The notes beneath the pieces are model-generated. The model was not told the DNA's origin. It ran no database searches and worked only from the letters and a program-made list of their open reading frames with translations. From Acidimicrobiales bacterium (GTDB lineage Bacteria; Actinomycetota; Acidimicrobiia; Acidimicrobiales; Palsa-688), in the NCBI GenBank assembly GCA_030039575.1, contig JASHVH010000138.1, positions 1-13,564 on the forward strand: a stretch of DNA of 13,564 bases, written 5' to 3'. The translations under genes were made by a program, and so were the position numbers. Within the stretch, counting starts at the first letter, position 1. Every line of letters begins with the position of its first letter. Positions 6,729-13,564 of this stretch are shown one piece after another.

Positions 6729-7826
6729 TTAGAGGAGGGCCTCCGAAGGCCCAAAGGTGTCAGCAAATACCTGCAGACGCGCCTGCGCGGCATTGAGGGG
6801 CGAGTGGTGCTCAAGTGCGGCCGCCCTCCCGGAACGCCCAAGATCCGCTCCGAGCTTCGGCGAAGAGAGGAGACGGGCCAATCCGCTGGCGAAGTCCCGG
6901 GGCGGCACCACTAATGCCCCTTCTCCGGTCTTCAGACAGAGACCTTCCACGCCGGCAGGAGTGGTCACGACCGGCAACCCGAAAGCAAGTGCTTCGAGAA
7001 CCTTCACCTTCGGGCCGCTCGAAGGGGGGCAGGGGAAAGCTACGACACTCGCCTGTGACAACACATCGGCGCTCTTACCCACCGCGCCCAGCACCGTGAC
7101 ACCGGCCAAGGCGCCCACAGAGCTTTGCTCAAGGCCGCGCCCACCGACAACAAGCCGGGCGCCCGGGACCCTGGCGACTACATCCGGCCACGCCGCCATA
7201 AGCCATCGAAAGGCACGCTGGTTTGGGGGCCAATGCCAGTCGGCCATGACGGCCGCGACCGGTGACTCGCTCGGCACGAGCGCCTCCGGGGGCGCCGCGT
7301 ACCCGATGGGGACAACGTGGGCCTTCGCGTTCACGTAGCGGGCCACGCGTCGGGAGTAAGCGAAGGCGACGGGCACCCGGCGCGCCGCTCGCCTCTCGGC
7401 TCTGGCGTCCTGGACCAGTGCTAAAGAAAGCCGCCGAACAGCTATCGCATCAGCAAGGCGGCTGAAGTGCAACGTGACCGCCGAGCGGCTGCGGGAGGCG
7501 ATAGCGGGGTACGACCACGCTTCTTCGGCTATCGCGATCGGCTCGTCCTCGGTCGGAAATGCCCACCTCGCCAGATCCCAGCGGGGTCTGGCTAAGGCTC
7601 GGAGATGCTCTCGCCACATAGGGCCTTCGTTCGGCGGGTTTTCGAACGGTTCCCAGTGGCACCAGCCGGGCACCTCGCTCCTCGGCACGATCAGGCGCGG
7701 GCACCACGACCAAACTTCCAGGTCATGGCCCAACTCGCGGGCGCCGCTGCACCATGCCCAAAGCGTGCGGCCGGCCGCGCTGCCCTCGGGGAGAGGCAAC
7801 TGGTCTGTTACGACTGCAATTTTCAA
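6729..7826 (-). CDS. GT4-type glycosyltransferase (glycosyl transferases group 1)
   Basis: From the TTG at 7824-7826 this is a 365-residue GT-B fold protein. It opens directly with the first Rossmann strand, KIAVVTDQLPLPEGSAAGR at 2-20. Extending to 8105 would add 93 residues that shadow the end of the upstream gene, so I reject that. The C-terminal domain has MADWHWPPNQRAF at 194-206 and SSGPKVKVLEALAFGLPVVT at 269-288, followed by PAGVEGL at 290-296. These are typical of the GT4 subset where a SGPK-type loop replaces the first glutamate of the E-x7-E pair and E278 is kept, as in the Stp1-like exopolysaccharide transferases. It is the middle gene of the 8922-5690 operon: the TTG lies 13 bases after the upstream stop and the next gene starts ten bases after its own stop. 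The ribosome binding site is weak. Substrate is unknown. Confidence 0.87.
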   Translation of the reverse strand: MKIAVVTDQLPLPEGSAAGRTLWAWCSGARELGHDLEVWSWCPRLIVPRSEVPGWCHWEPFENPPNEGPMWREHLRALARPRWDLARWAFPTEDEPIAIAEEAWSYPAIASRSRSAVTLHFSRLADAIAVRRLSLALVQDARAERRAARRVPVAFAYSRRVARYVNAKAHVVPIGYAAPPEALVPSESPVAAVMADWHWPPNQRAFRWLMAAWPDVVARVPGARLVVGGRGLEQSSVGALAGVTVLGAVGKSADVLSQASVVAFPCPPSSGPKVKVLEALAFGLPVVTTPAGVEGLCLKTGEGALVVPPRDFASGLARLLSSPKLGADLGRSGRAAALEHHSPLNAAQARLQVFADTFGPSEALL

Positions 7827-7839
7827 ATCTCTGTCTCGC

Positions 7840-8922
7840 TTAGGTGTCCTGGGGTACCCTCGCCGCAGCACTGCACCTGGCGGCCGACGATAGGAACCTC
7901 TGCGCAGTATTGGACGCTCCCGCCCTGCCGGAGAGGACGGCGGCTGCCAATTGCAAGCGTCCACGCGCACTGCCCTCAAGGCCGCCGCCGAACTCGGGGT
8001 CGGCCCTGTAATGGCCCAAGAGCCGTTGCGAGAACACGTCTGTCGGGCCGAGGCGGGACATTGCCCGGGCCAGGCGCCAGGGCACCAGCGGGACGTGTGC
8101 CTCACTGAGCCTCAAACTCAACAGCCATTCGTTGAGGATGGAAAGCGCCTTCATGCGGAGGCGAGGCCAGGACACCGGGTTGACCGGCTCTGCCCGCGTC
8201 CATCCCTGGCGCCCGGGAACCGTAAGGAACGTCCTGAGAAACCCGCCCAGTTCCGGACCGAGCCAACCGGAAAGAGGCCAGTCGGCGCCGTCGAGTGCCT
8301 CCGGGACCCGCAATGCGTACTCCCCGGCCCGAACTGCGCGTAACGAGCCAAGGCGAGCGACCGCCGCCGCCGATATGAGGACATAATTGGAGCGGATGTA
8401 GCACCGAATTGCCCGACCGCAAAGTTGAGAGTTGGGGGGCAAGAAATCGATAGTACCGGCAGCGATCGGCACCGCACTGGCGAACTTAACCAGCGCCGGC
8501 GTAACTCCCCAGATGCAGTCGGCCTTATAAAACGGGAGCCGGTCGTTCAGGATCATCCATACGTCGGGCGCCGGTCTTGCTCCCGCCACGAGGCTTTGAC
8601 GTCCTTCTTCGTAAGCGGAGAACTCCGCCTCCTCGTTCGAGCCGGCCACGACCCTGTACTCGCCGTCGCTCCGGGGCAACGAGGTCAGCGTTAGATGGTT
8701 ATTGGCCACCACTACCATCGACCACGTCACACCCCTCAGGCGCCGGAACCGTTCGAGGACCAAGCTGACCGACTCGGCGGCGGCGGCGGGGTCCCAGGCG
8801 GCCAAGACAATCCCGAGGTGTGGCACCCTGGCGTCCTCAGGTCCGAGTGGCATCGTGCACAGGCGCTCGCCTACAGCGACAGCCTTCCACTCAGCCAACT
8901 CTACGAGCGTCGATGGCGTCAT
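7840..8922 (-). CDS. Unrecognised protein, possibly GT-A-like sugar transferase
   Basis: I do not recognise this 360-residue protein with confidence. Residues 35-50 (HLGIVLAAWDPAAAAE) and 67-75 (WSMVVVANN) look like the alternating strands of a Rossmann or GT-A nucleotide-binding half. GSNEEAEFSAYEEG at 94-107 and VWMILNDRLPFY at 121-132 recall rhamnan-synthesis F-like and related GT-A proteins, where an N-D pair follows a hydrophobic strand. IRSNYVLISAAAV at 176-188 fits the later strand of those proteins. There is no classic DxD or E-x7-E motif. Residues about 250-345 look helical and basic. It is first in a three-gene operon with a GT4 and a GT2 enzyme, which supports a glycan role. ATG 8922 has no clear ribosome binding site; the ATG at residue 24 is a possible alternative. 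A carbohydrate-modifying or accessory protein also remains possible. Confidence 0.8.
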   Translation of the reverse strand: MTPSTLVELAEWKAVAVGERLCTMPLGPEDARVPHLGIVLAAWDPAAAAESVSLVLERFRRLRGVTWSMVVVANNHLTLTSLPRSDGEYRVVAGSNEEAEFSAYEEGRQSLVAGARPAPDVWMILNDRLPFYKADCIWGVTPALVKFASAVPIAAGTIDFLPPNSQLCGRAIRCYIRSNYVLISAAAVARLGSLRAVRAGEYALRVPEALDGADWPLSGWLGPELGGFLRTFLTVPGRQGWTRAEPVNPVSWPRLRMKALSILNEWLLSLRLSEAHVPLVPWRLARAMSRLGPTDVFSQRLLGHYRADPEFGGGLEGSARGRLQLAAAVLSGRAGASNTAQRFLSSAARCSAAARVPQDT

Positions 8923-9072
8923 CGGAGCAAGACGGCTACAACCTGTGCCATTCCGTGGGCATTACTGGCGCCACCAAGGACCTAGGGCTTCGCCCCAACC
9001 GCGGCCGGCACCATCATGCTGGAACTCTACCCAAGGTGCCGCGGTTAGCCCACCATCCAATACCATCTTCTG

Positions 9073-10209
9073 GTGGCGAACCCAGGGCAGCCGGAAAAGC
9101 GCCGGCGCGTTCACGTCCAGATGTACTACGGAAAGGACGCCGAGACCTACCGCCAGGACTACCACGGAGGCAAGGAGCCGGACGAGACACCCTACGGCTT
9201 CCATCTGGCCGAAACCTTTGGTTATGACGTTACCTTCTCGCGCGACGCCCGCTCCGCCCCCACCAGCGTCCGCGCCAGGGTGACCGCCAAGGTGCTTCGC
9301 GAGAGCAACCGACGCCTCGGTTTCGACGTGGCCCACGCGTACACTAACCAGACCGCGTTACGTAACGCTGACGTGATTTGGACCATGACCGAGGGAGAGG
9401 CCTTCGCCGTCAGCGTTCTGTGCCGTCTCGGCCGGCTTCCGCGACGCCCGTTGGTGGCCAACTCGATATGGCTGTTCGACACTTGGGACCGGTTACCGCC
9501 TTATAGAAAGGCAGTGGTCCGACATCTCAGCCGTTACATCGATGTAATGACCGTCCATTCCCAACAATGCCTACCCATCATCCGCCGTCAGCTGCCTCAT
9601 CTGCGCTCTGAGCTCATGTATTTCGGGATCAATACAGGCCTTTTCAGGATAAGCTCGCCCGCCACCCGACCAGACCAGGAGCCTATCAGGATCTTTGCTC
9701 CGGGCAACGACAGGGCCCGCGACTGGGGAACGCTGCTCCGCTCCTTTGGCAACGACGACCGGTTCGAGGTCAGGGTGATTTGCCAGTGGCTCGACAAAGA
9801 GCAACTGGGGCGGGAATACTCCAACTTGACCATATTGAGCGACCCGGACATGAGCGACTTCATCAACGGTTACCGTTGGGCAGACGTGGTTGTGGTACCT
9901 ATGCAGCGCAACGCCTATTCAGGGATCACGGTCGCCCTGGAAGGAGTGGCCATGGGTAAGCCCGTCGTATCAACCAGGACTGGGGGAGTTCCCACCTACT
10001 TCGACGAAGACGAGGTGTTCTACACCGCCGTCGAGGACCATCAGGCCATGCGCGACACGGTGCTCGGGAGCGACGCCTACTCGCGTGCCCAGCGGGCGGA
10101 ACGAGCGCAGCGGCGCTTCCTCGAGCGCGATTACTCTACTCAGGGGCTGATCTCCCGTTATGTGCAGTTGACTCGAGAACTTCTCGAGACCGGGCCGGAC
10201 CGCCCTTGA
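9073..10209 (+). CDS. GT4-like glycosyltransferase
   Basis: This 378-residue protein starts at GTG 9073, the only likely start between an upstream in-frame TAG (9046-9048) and an internal ATG at residue 17. Neither has a clear ribosome binding site. The N-terminal half (RVHVQMYYGKDAETYRQDY at 12-30, VIWTMTEGEA at 101-110) is an atypical GT-B acceptor domain. The C-terminal domain carries RIFAPGNDRARDWGTLLRSF at 206-225 and the donor-site segment YSGITVALEGVAMGKPVVST at 282-301, then RTGGVP at 302-307. The second glutamate of the E-x7-E pair is present (E290), but the first position is a tyrosine (Y282). No membrane segments are seen. It is alone on its strand, divergent from the operon at 8922 and tail-to-tail with the GT4 gene at 10232-11458 across 22 bases. 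It may have been inserted between co-directional genes. Confidence 0.88.
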   Translation: MANPGQPEKRRRVHVQMYYGKDAETYRQDYHGGKEPDETPYGFHLAETFGYDVTFSRDARSAPTSVRARVTAKVLRESNRRLGFDVAHAYTNQTALRNADVIWTMTEGEAFAVSVLCRLGRLPRRPLVANSIWLFDTWDRLPPYRKAVVRHLSRYIDVMTVHSQQCLPIIRRQLPHLRSELMYFGINTGLFRISSPATRPDQEPIRIFAPGNDRARDWGTLLRSFGNDDRFEVRVICQWLDKEQLGREYSNLTILSDPDMSDFINGYRWADVVVVPMQRNAYSGITVALEGVAMGKPVVSTRTGGVPTYFDEDEVFYTAVEDHQAMRDTVLGSDAYSRAQRAERAQRRFLERDYSTQGLISRYVQLTRELLETGPDRP

Positions 10210-10231
10210 CCCGTCCCGTGAATGCCGAGGT

Positions 10232-11458
10232 TCAGCTGCCGCCAAAGGCGACGCGTTGCAAGAGCTTCTCCAGCCGCAGAACGGCGCCGTCCAGACCCCA
10301 TTCTCGCTCGACGGTCTCACGGGCCAGCCAGGCCAAATCGTCCAACCTCGTCTGGTCAGCCAACACCTCATCGATCTTGTCGGCAAAAGCCGCCTCGTTC
10401 GCTCCCACCAAGAAGCCAGTTTTCCCATCGGTGATACTCTCCCTCGTACCTGCTTCGGCTACGCCCACTGCTACCAAGCCGCAGGCCGCGGCCTCCAATG
10501 GCGCGAGACCAAACGGTTCCAGTCTGGGTGCGTACAGGAACAAGCCGGCAGTTTGATAGAGCTGCAGTAGCTCGAGATCGCTCACGTCAAATCTGATGTC
10601 CAACCTGACTCCTACAAGCTCCGCCAATTCCGTTAATTCGGCGACATAAACCTCGTCGGCCATGTTGGCGACCCAGACCAAGGGCCAGGACTTGTCCCGC
10701 CTGGCACCGAGGGAGCGAATTATGAAGGCGGCGTTCTTGTGGCTGCCGGCGTACCCCACGCTGAGAAAAAACGGCTGTCTAGGGCCATCCCCCGGTGTGA
10801 ACCGCGTCTGGTCCACTCCCAAATAGCAGACCTCGGCGTCTAGCCCATAGGCGCGCAAGATCGACTCACGAGAATACATCGAGTTGCATGCGATCGAGCT
10901 GAACGCCGATGCGTTCCGCACTTCTTCCCGTACCTGTACCTCATTTCTCCTGACCTTAATTGCCCGCTTCGTCGCCTTCCGTAACTCCCGGGGTGAATGC
11001 CACCAGCCTTCTGAGCGCTCATCGGCCGCCCAAGGCGGCCGCGGGAATGCTTCGTAAAAGGCGCGGTGCGGTTCTTGCAAGTACAATACCGACGGCACCC
11101 CCACGTACCGGCCCACGGCGGTGACCCGGAAGTCCATGCACGCACCGGCGAACAACACGTCGAAACCTTCCGTGTCGATCTCCCTGGCGCATTGCAGGCA
11201 ATGCGAGTTCATGGCTTCGACGTTGGCGTCTTTGTCGCGAGCCACCTCCCAAAGTCTCGTCGCCTTACTCGGCCGCACGTGCTCCACCGCCACTATGTGC
11301 TCGCGTACGAGGTCGCTCAACGGAAGGAAGCGCTGGTCGGCCGACGGCGGGCACCAGGACTCCACCTCGTGGCCCAACTTAAGCAGCCCTGTCACCTGGT
11401 CATAAAGGGCGCGCTTGGCCCCACCCGAAGGCAGGTTGTGCCACAGTGCTATCCGCAT
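10232..11458 (-). CDS. GT4 family glycosyltransferase, paralog of the 12554-13564 gene
   Basis: This complete 408-residue GT-B retaining transferase starts at ATG 11456-11458. The N-terminal domain opens RIALWHNLPSGGAKRALYD at 2-20, whose SGGA loop contacts the donor in GT4 enzymes. It also has an unusual SHCLQCARE segment with C87 and C90, and VLYLQEPHRAFYEAFP at 124-139. The C-terminal domain has FLSVGYAGSHKN at 231-242, and E314 and E322 of the E-x7-E pair in EPFGLAPLEAAACG. The protein aligns along its length with the partial gene at the right edge, with one indel near residue 226; the 25-residue stretch ending LGVD at 212-215 differs at a single position. It is the last gene of the 13564-10232 operon, 42 bases after the GT2 stop. 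The upstream sequence has only a weak ribosome binding site. Confidence 0.94.
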   Translation of the reverse strand: MRIALWHNLPSGGAKRALYDQVTGLLKLGHEVESWCPPSADQRFLPLSDLVREHIVAVEHVRPSKATRLWEVARDKDANVEAMNSHCLQCAREIDTEGFDVLFAGACMDFRVTAVGRYVGVPSVLYLQEPHRAFYEAFPRPPWAADERSEGWWHSPRELRKATKRAIKVRRNEVQVREEVRNASAFSSIACNSMYSRESILRAYGLDAEVCYLGVDQTRFTPGDGPRQPFFLSVGYAGSHKNAAFIIRSLGARRDKSWPLVWVANMADEVYVAELTELAELVGVRLDIRFDVSDLELLQLYQTAGLFLYAPRLEPFGLAPLEAAACGLVAVGVAEAGTRESITDGKTGFLVGANEAAFADKIDEVLADQTRLDDLAWLARETVEREWGLDGAVLRLEKLLQRVAFGGS

Positions 11459-11500
11459 GCTCTGACGCCCCGATGGGTCAAGGAGCCCCGATCTATCGCC

Positions 11501-12505
11501 TCAAGCGCTTCGCCAGCAAGCCAGCCAAGGCTCGACCTGCTCCTGCCAGCCCTCGGGGAGGGAACGAGCGGTCTCTACCTGGCGCAGCCGCCACTCGGCC
11601 AGCCGGGGGAACACAGCCGCGACCACCGCGTATGCGAGCTGGCCCGGGGCACGGCCGGTCACGGCGGCTCGAAGGTAGCTGCGCGCCGCCGGGATCCTCC
11701 GTGCGGCGGCTACATGACGGCGAGCGACCTCCAGCTCCCAACGTAACCCGTACTCACGGGGCAAGGGGCCGGCATCCGACAGGTGGCGGACGCGCACGAG
11801 CGCAGCAGTGTCCAAGAACTGCTGGCTGTTGGAGGCCTGCCCGTCCCAAATCCGGTAACCGACGAGGGGGGCGTCGACGTAGGCGAGCGGGGACTCCTTG
11901 GCCAGTTTCAGCCAAAGATCCCAGTCCTCGTTTGTAAAAAGTTCTGCGTCGAAGCCCCCCACGGCCTCGTACAGTTCGCGGGAGACCAGGACGTTGGAGC
12001 CCCCGGCCGGGATCATGTTGTCGTCCTTCAACAGGTTGAGCATCTCGTCTTGGGGCACGAGCAAGCGGTCGGTGGTGGCCGGCCGGCCCCAACCCAGCCG
12101 GGTGGCAAACCGCACATCTATCCCTGTGCCTACGCTGACGCCGCTCGTCGCGCACCACCGGGCCGCGGGGTACTGGGCTAGCGCATTTATTTGTTGCTCA
12201 ACCTTATCGGGGGCCCAGTAATCGTCGCTGTCGAGAAAGGTCACCCAGCTTGCGCCGGAGTTGGCCGAGACCCCCACATTGCGGGCGAGGGAAGGCCCCA
12301 GCCGTCGGGGCTCGGAGATGACAGTGAGGCGCGGGTCGCTGAGCCTCCCGAAGGCCTCGTTCGTGCCATCGGTGGACCCGTTGTCGACCACGATGCACTG
12401 CAGGTCGCAATATGTCTGGCCGAGCACGGACTCGACGGCTTTGCTCACGGTCTGGCGCCTGTTGTGGGCCGGGATGACGACCGCGACACTTCCTTCGGTG
12501 GCCAC
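11501..12505 (-). CDS. GT2 family glycosyltransferase, paralog of the 5690-6718 gene
   Basis: This 334-residue GT-A fold transferase starts at GTG 12503-12505, with AGGA at 12513-12516 on the minus strand as a well-spaced ribosome binding site. Motifs are VAVVIPAHNRR at 7-17, VDNGSTDGT at 40-48, FLDSDDYWAP at 90-99 with the metal-binding DSD, and TNEDWDLWLKLA at 191-202 with the likely catalytic acid. A helical tail follows, with ARRHVAAARRIPAARSYLRA at 261-280 and GRAPGQLAYA at 284-293. Motif positions match the 5690-6718 gene residue for residue, pointing to duplication rather than independent recruitment. It lies between two paralogous GT4 genes, 48 bases after the upstream stop and 42 bases before the next start, so the three are probably co-transcribed. 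The sugar transferred cannot be determined. Confidence 0.94.
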   Translation of the reverse strand: MATEGSVAVVIPAHNRRQTVSKAVESVLGQTYCDLQCIVVDNGSTDGTNEAFGRLSDPRLTVISEPRRLGPSLARNVGVSANSGASWVTFLDSDDYWAPDKVEQQINALAQYPAARWCATSGVSVGTGIDVRFATRLGWGRPATTDRLLVPQDEMLNLLKDDNMIPAGGSNVLVSRELYEAVGGFDAELFTNEDWDLWLKLAKESPLAYVDAPLVGYRIWDGQASNSQQFLDTAALVRVRHLSDAGPLPREYGLRWELEVARRHVAAARRIPAARSYLRAAVTGRAPGQLAYAVVAAVFPRLAEWRLRQVETARSLPEGWQEQVEPWLACWRSA

Positions 12506-12512
12506 GGCTGGA

Positions 12513-12516
12513 TCCT
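12513..12516 (-). promoter_or_regulatory. Ribosome binding site supporting a GTG start of the GT2 gene
   Basis: On the minus strand this reads AGGA within GTAGGATCC and lies seven bases before the GTG at 12503-12505. No in-frame ATG competes near the first beta strand, so the GTG start is secure. Confidence 0.5.
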
Positions 12517-12553
12517 ACCCTGAGCCAGGCGCCACGCTGCACTCGCCGTTGTG

Positions 12554-13564
12554 CTAACCGGTGGCGGAGACGCGTTGTAAGAGGCTCTCCAGCCGAAGCA
12601 CAGCGCCTTCCATGCTCCATTTCTGCTTTACGGTCTCACGGGCAATCGGGCCCATTCGTCCCAGCCGCGCCTCGTCGGTCAACAACTCGTCGATTTTCTG
12701 GGCAAATAGCCCTTCGCTCGCCGGGACCAAGAACCCGTCGCGGCTGTCCGTGAGGCTTTCCCGGGTGCCTGCCTCGGCTACCGCCACGGTCACCAGACCG
12801 CAAGCGGCGGCTTCTAGCGGGGCCAGGCCGAACGGTTCCAGCCTGGGGGCGTACAGGAACAGCCCTGCCGTCCTGTAGAGTTCTACTAGCTCCCTGTCCC
12901 TAACATTGCGCCTGAGGTCGAGGGTGATGCCGACGGCGTTGGCCAACTTCCGCAATTCAGAGACGTAGTCTTCGTCGGCCATGTTGGCCACCCATACCAA
13001 GGGCCACGACCTGTCGTCTCTCAGCCCTAGCGCTCGAATTATGAAAGCGGCGTTCTTTTCCGGGGCCGCTGCGCCCACGCTCAAGAAAAATGGTAGGCGC
13101 GGCGCCTGCCCGTTCGGCGTGAACTGAGCTTCGTCCACTCCCAAGTAACAGACCTCGGCGTCCAAGCCGTACGCCCGCAGGATCGACTCACGCGAGTAGA
13201 GGGAGTTACACAGGACCTTCTTGAAAGCCCACGCGTTCCGCACCTCTTCACGGACGCGGACTTCATTTTTCCTGACTTGAACGGCCCGCCTTACAGCTTG
13301 GCGCATGTCCCGGGGTGAATGCCACCAGCCGGGCCGCCGCTCGTCAGCCGCCCAGGGTGGCTCAGGCAAAGCCTCGTATAACCGGCGCTGCGGCTCCTGG
13401 AGGTACAAGACCGAAGGCATTTCCACGTACCGTGCGATGGACATAACGCGAAATTGCTGGCACGGTCCGGCAAACAGTACATCGAAGGCCCCTTTGCTCA
13501 TCTCGCGGGCGCATTGTTGACAGTGCCGGTCCATGGCTTCCGCCTGTACATCAGTGTCGTGCAC
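12554..13564 (-). CDS. GT4 family glycosyltransferase, N-terminus cut by window edge
   Basis: The frame is open from the right edge to TAG 12554-12556, giving 336 visible residues. The first visible codon happens to be GTG but is unlikely to be the start: aligned with the paralog at 10232-11458 it corresponds to about residue 73, so some 72 residues, including the glycine-rich donor loop, lie outside. Visible motifs are RHCQQCARE with C15 and C18, VLYLQEPQRRLYEALP at 52-67, FLSVGAAAPEKN at 160-171, and EPFGLAPLEAAACG with E243 and E251 of the E-x7-E pair. Numbering here counts from the edge. It is the first visible gene of the minus-strand GT4-GT2-GT4 operon. Relative to its paralog many codons differ at the third base while the protein is kept, which indicates long selection on both copies. 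Confidence 0.93.
   Translation of the reverse strand: MHDTDVQAEAMDRHCQQCAREMSKGAFDVLFAGPCQQFRVMSIARYVEMPSVLYLQEPQRRLYEALPEPPWAADERRPGWWHSPRDMRQAVRRAVQVRKNEVRVREEVRNAWAFKKVLCNSLYSRESILRAYGLDAEVCYLGVDEAQFTPNGQAPRLPFFLSVGAAAPEKNAAFIIRALGLRDDRSWPLVWVANMADEDYVSELRKLANAVGITLDLRRNVRDRELVELYRTAGLFLYAPRLEPFGLAPLEAAACGLVTVAVAEAGTRESLTDSRDGFLVPASEGLFAQKIDELLTDEARLGRMGPIARETVKQKWSMEGAVLRLESLLQRVSATG

Noticed and set aside
6719..6841. Upstream extension of the minus-strand GT2 gene
   Set aside because: It overlaps the end of the GT4 gene in another frame and reads as basic low-complexity sequence; the ATG at 6718 aligns with the start of its paralog.
7827..8105. A 93-residue upstream extension of the GT4 gene
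   Set aside because: It lies almost wholly within the coding sequence of the preceding gene and has no domain features; the TTG at 7826 sits just before the first Rossmann strand.
8962..9336. A minus-strand open frame of about 124 codons over the divergent spacer and the start of the 9073 gene
   Set aside because: It overlaps the clearly coding N-terminus at 9073 onward and shows no recognisable motif.
11066..11746. A 226-codon plus-strand open frame
   Set aside because: It crosses two minus-strand genes with strong GT4 and GT2 motifs and has shadow-type composition.
1..13564. tRNA, rRNA, CRISPR array, insertion sequence or attachment site
   Set aside because: Reading through both strands I saw no transposase or integrase motif, no regularly spaced short repeats and no RNA-gene signature. 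Short RNAs could be missed by eye.

Overview
The window is GC-rich DNA, about two thirds G+C by eye, from a bacterium. Eleven protein genes fill nearly all of it. Two are cut by the window edges: one pyruvyl-transferase-like gene at the left and one GT4 gene at the right. Frequent GTG and TTG starts, GC-rich third codon positions and the style of several glycosyltransferases suggest a high-GC actinobacterium. That assignment is an inference; no RNA or taxonomic marker gene is present.

Nearly every gene reads as a sugar-transfer or sugar-decoration enzyme, so this is the inside of a cell-surface polysaccharide, glycolipid or glycoprotein-glycan locus. Left to right: (1) a polysaccharide pyruvyl transferase-like gene, minus strand, cut at base 1; (2) 1176-3311, plus, a GT2-GT4 two-domain fusion; (3) 3294-4364, minus, a GT8-like transferase; (4) 4819-5706, plus, a GT2 enzyme with a long leader holding a candidate promoter and a 25-codon ORF; (5) 5690-8922, minus, a compact three-gene operon of an unrecognised GT-A-like protein, a GT4 enzyme and a GT2 enzyme; (6) 9073-10209, plus, a GT4-like enzyme; (7) 10232-13564, minus, a GT4-GT2-GT4 operon cut at the right edge.

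Two features stand out. The strand switches six times across eleven genes, and the three plus-strand genes each end tail-to-tail against a minus-strand gene, overlapping by 18 and 17 bases or separated by 22. Second, the GT4 genes at 10232-11458 and 12554-13564 are clear paralogs, as are the GT2 genes at 5690-6718 and 11501-12505. This suggests an old duplication of a GT4-GT2 pair, one copy of which is now split by three other genes.

The genes probably act in sequence, adding sugars from nucleotide- or lipid-linked donors to a growing glycan at the inner face of the membrane, with a possible pyruvyl substitution. No flippase, polymerase, chain-length regulator, priming transferase or sugar-nucleotide synthesis gene is visible, so the locus must extend beyond the window or depend on genes elsewhere. 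I saw no tRNA, rRNA, CRISPR array, insertion sequence or convincing terminator. I did not find evidence for a wholly new class of system. The best candidates for novelty are the unrecognised protein at 7840-8922, the fusion enzyme and the small ORF at 4611-4688.
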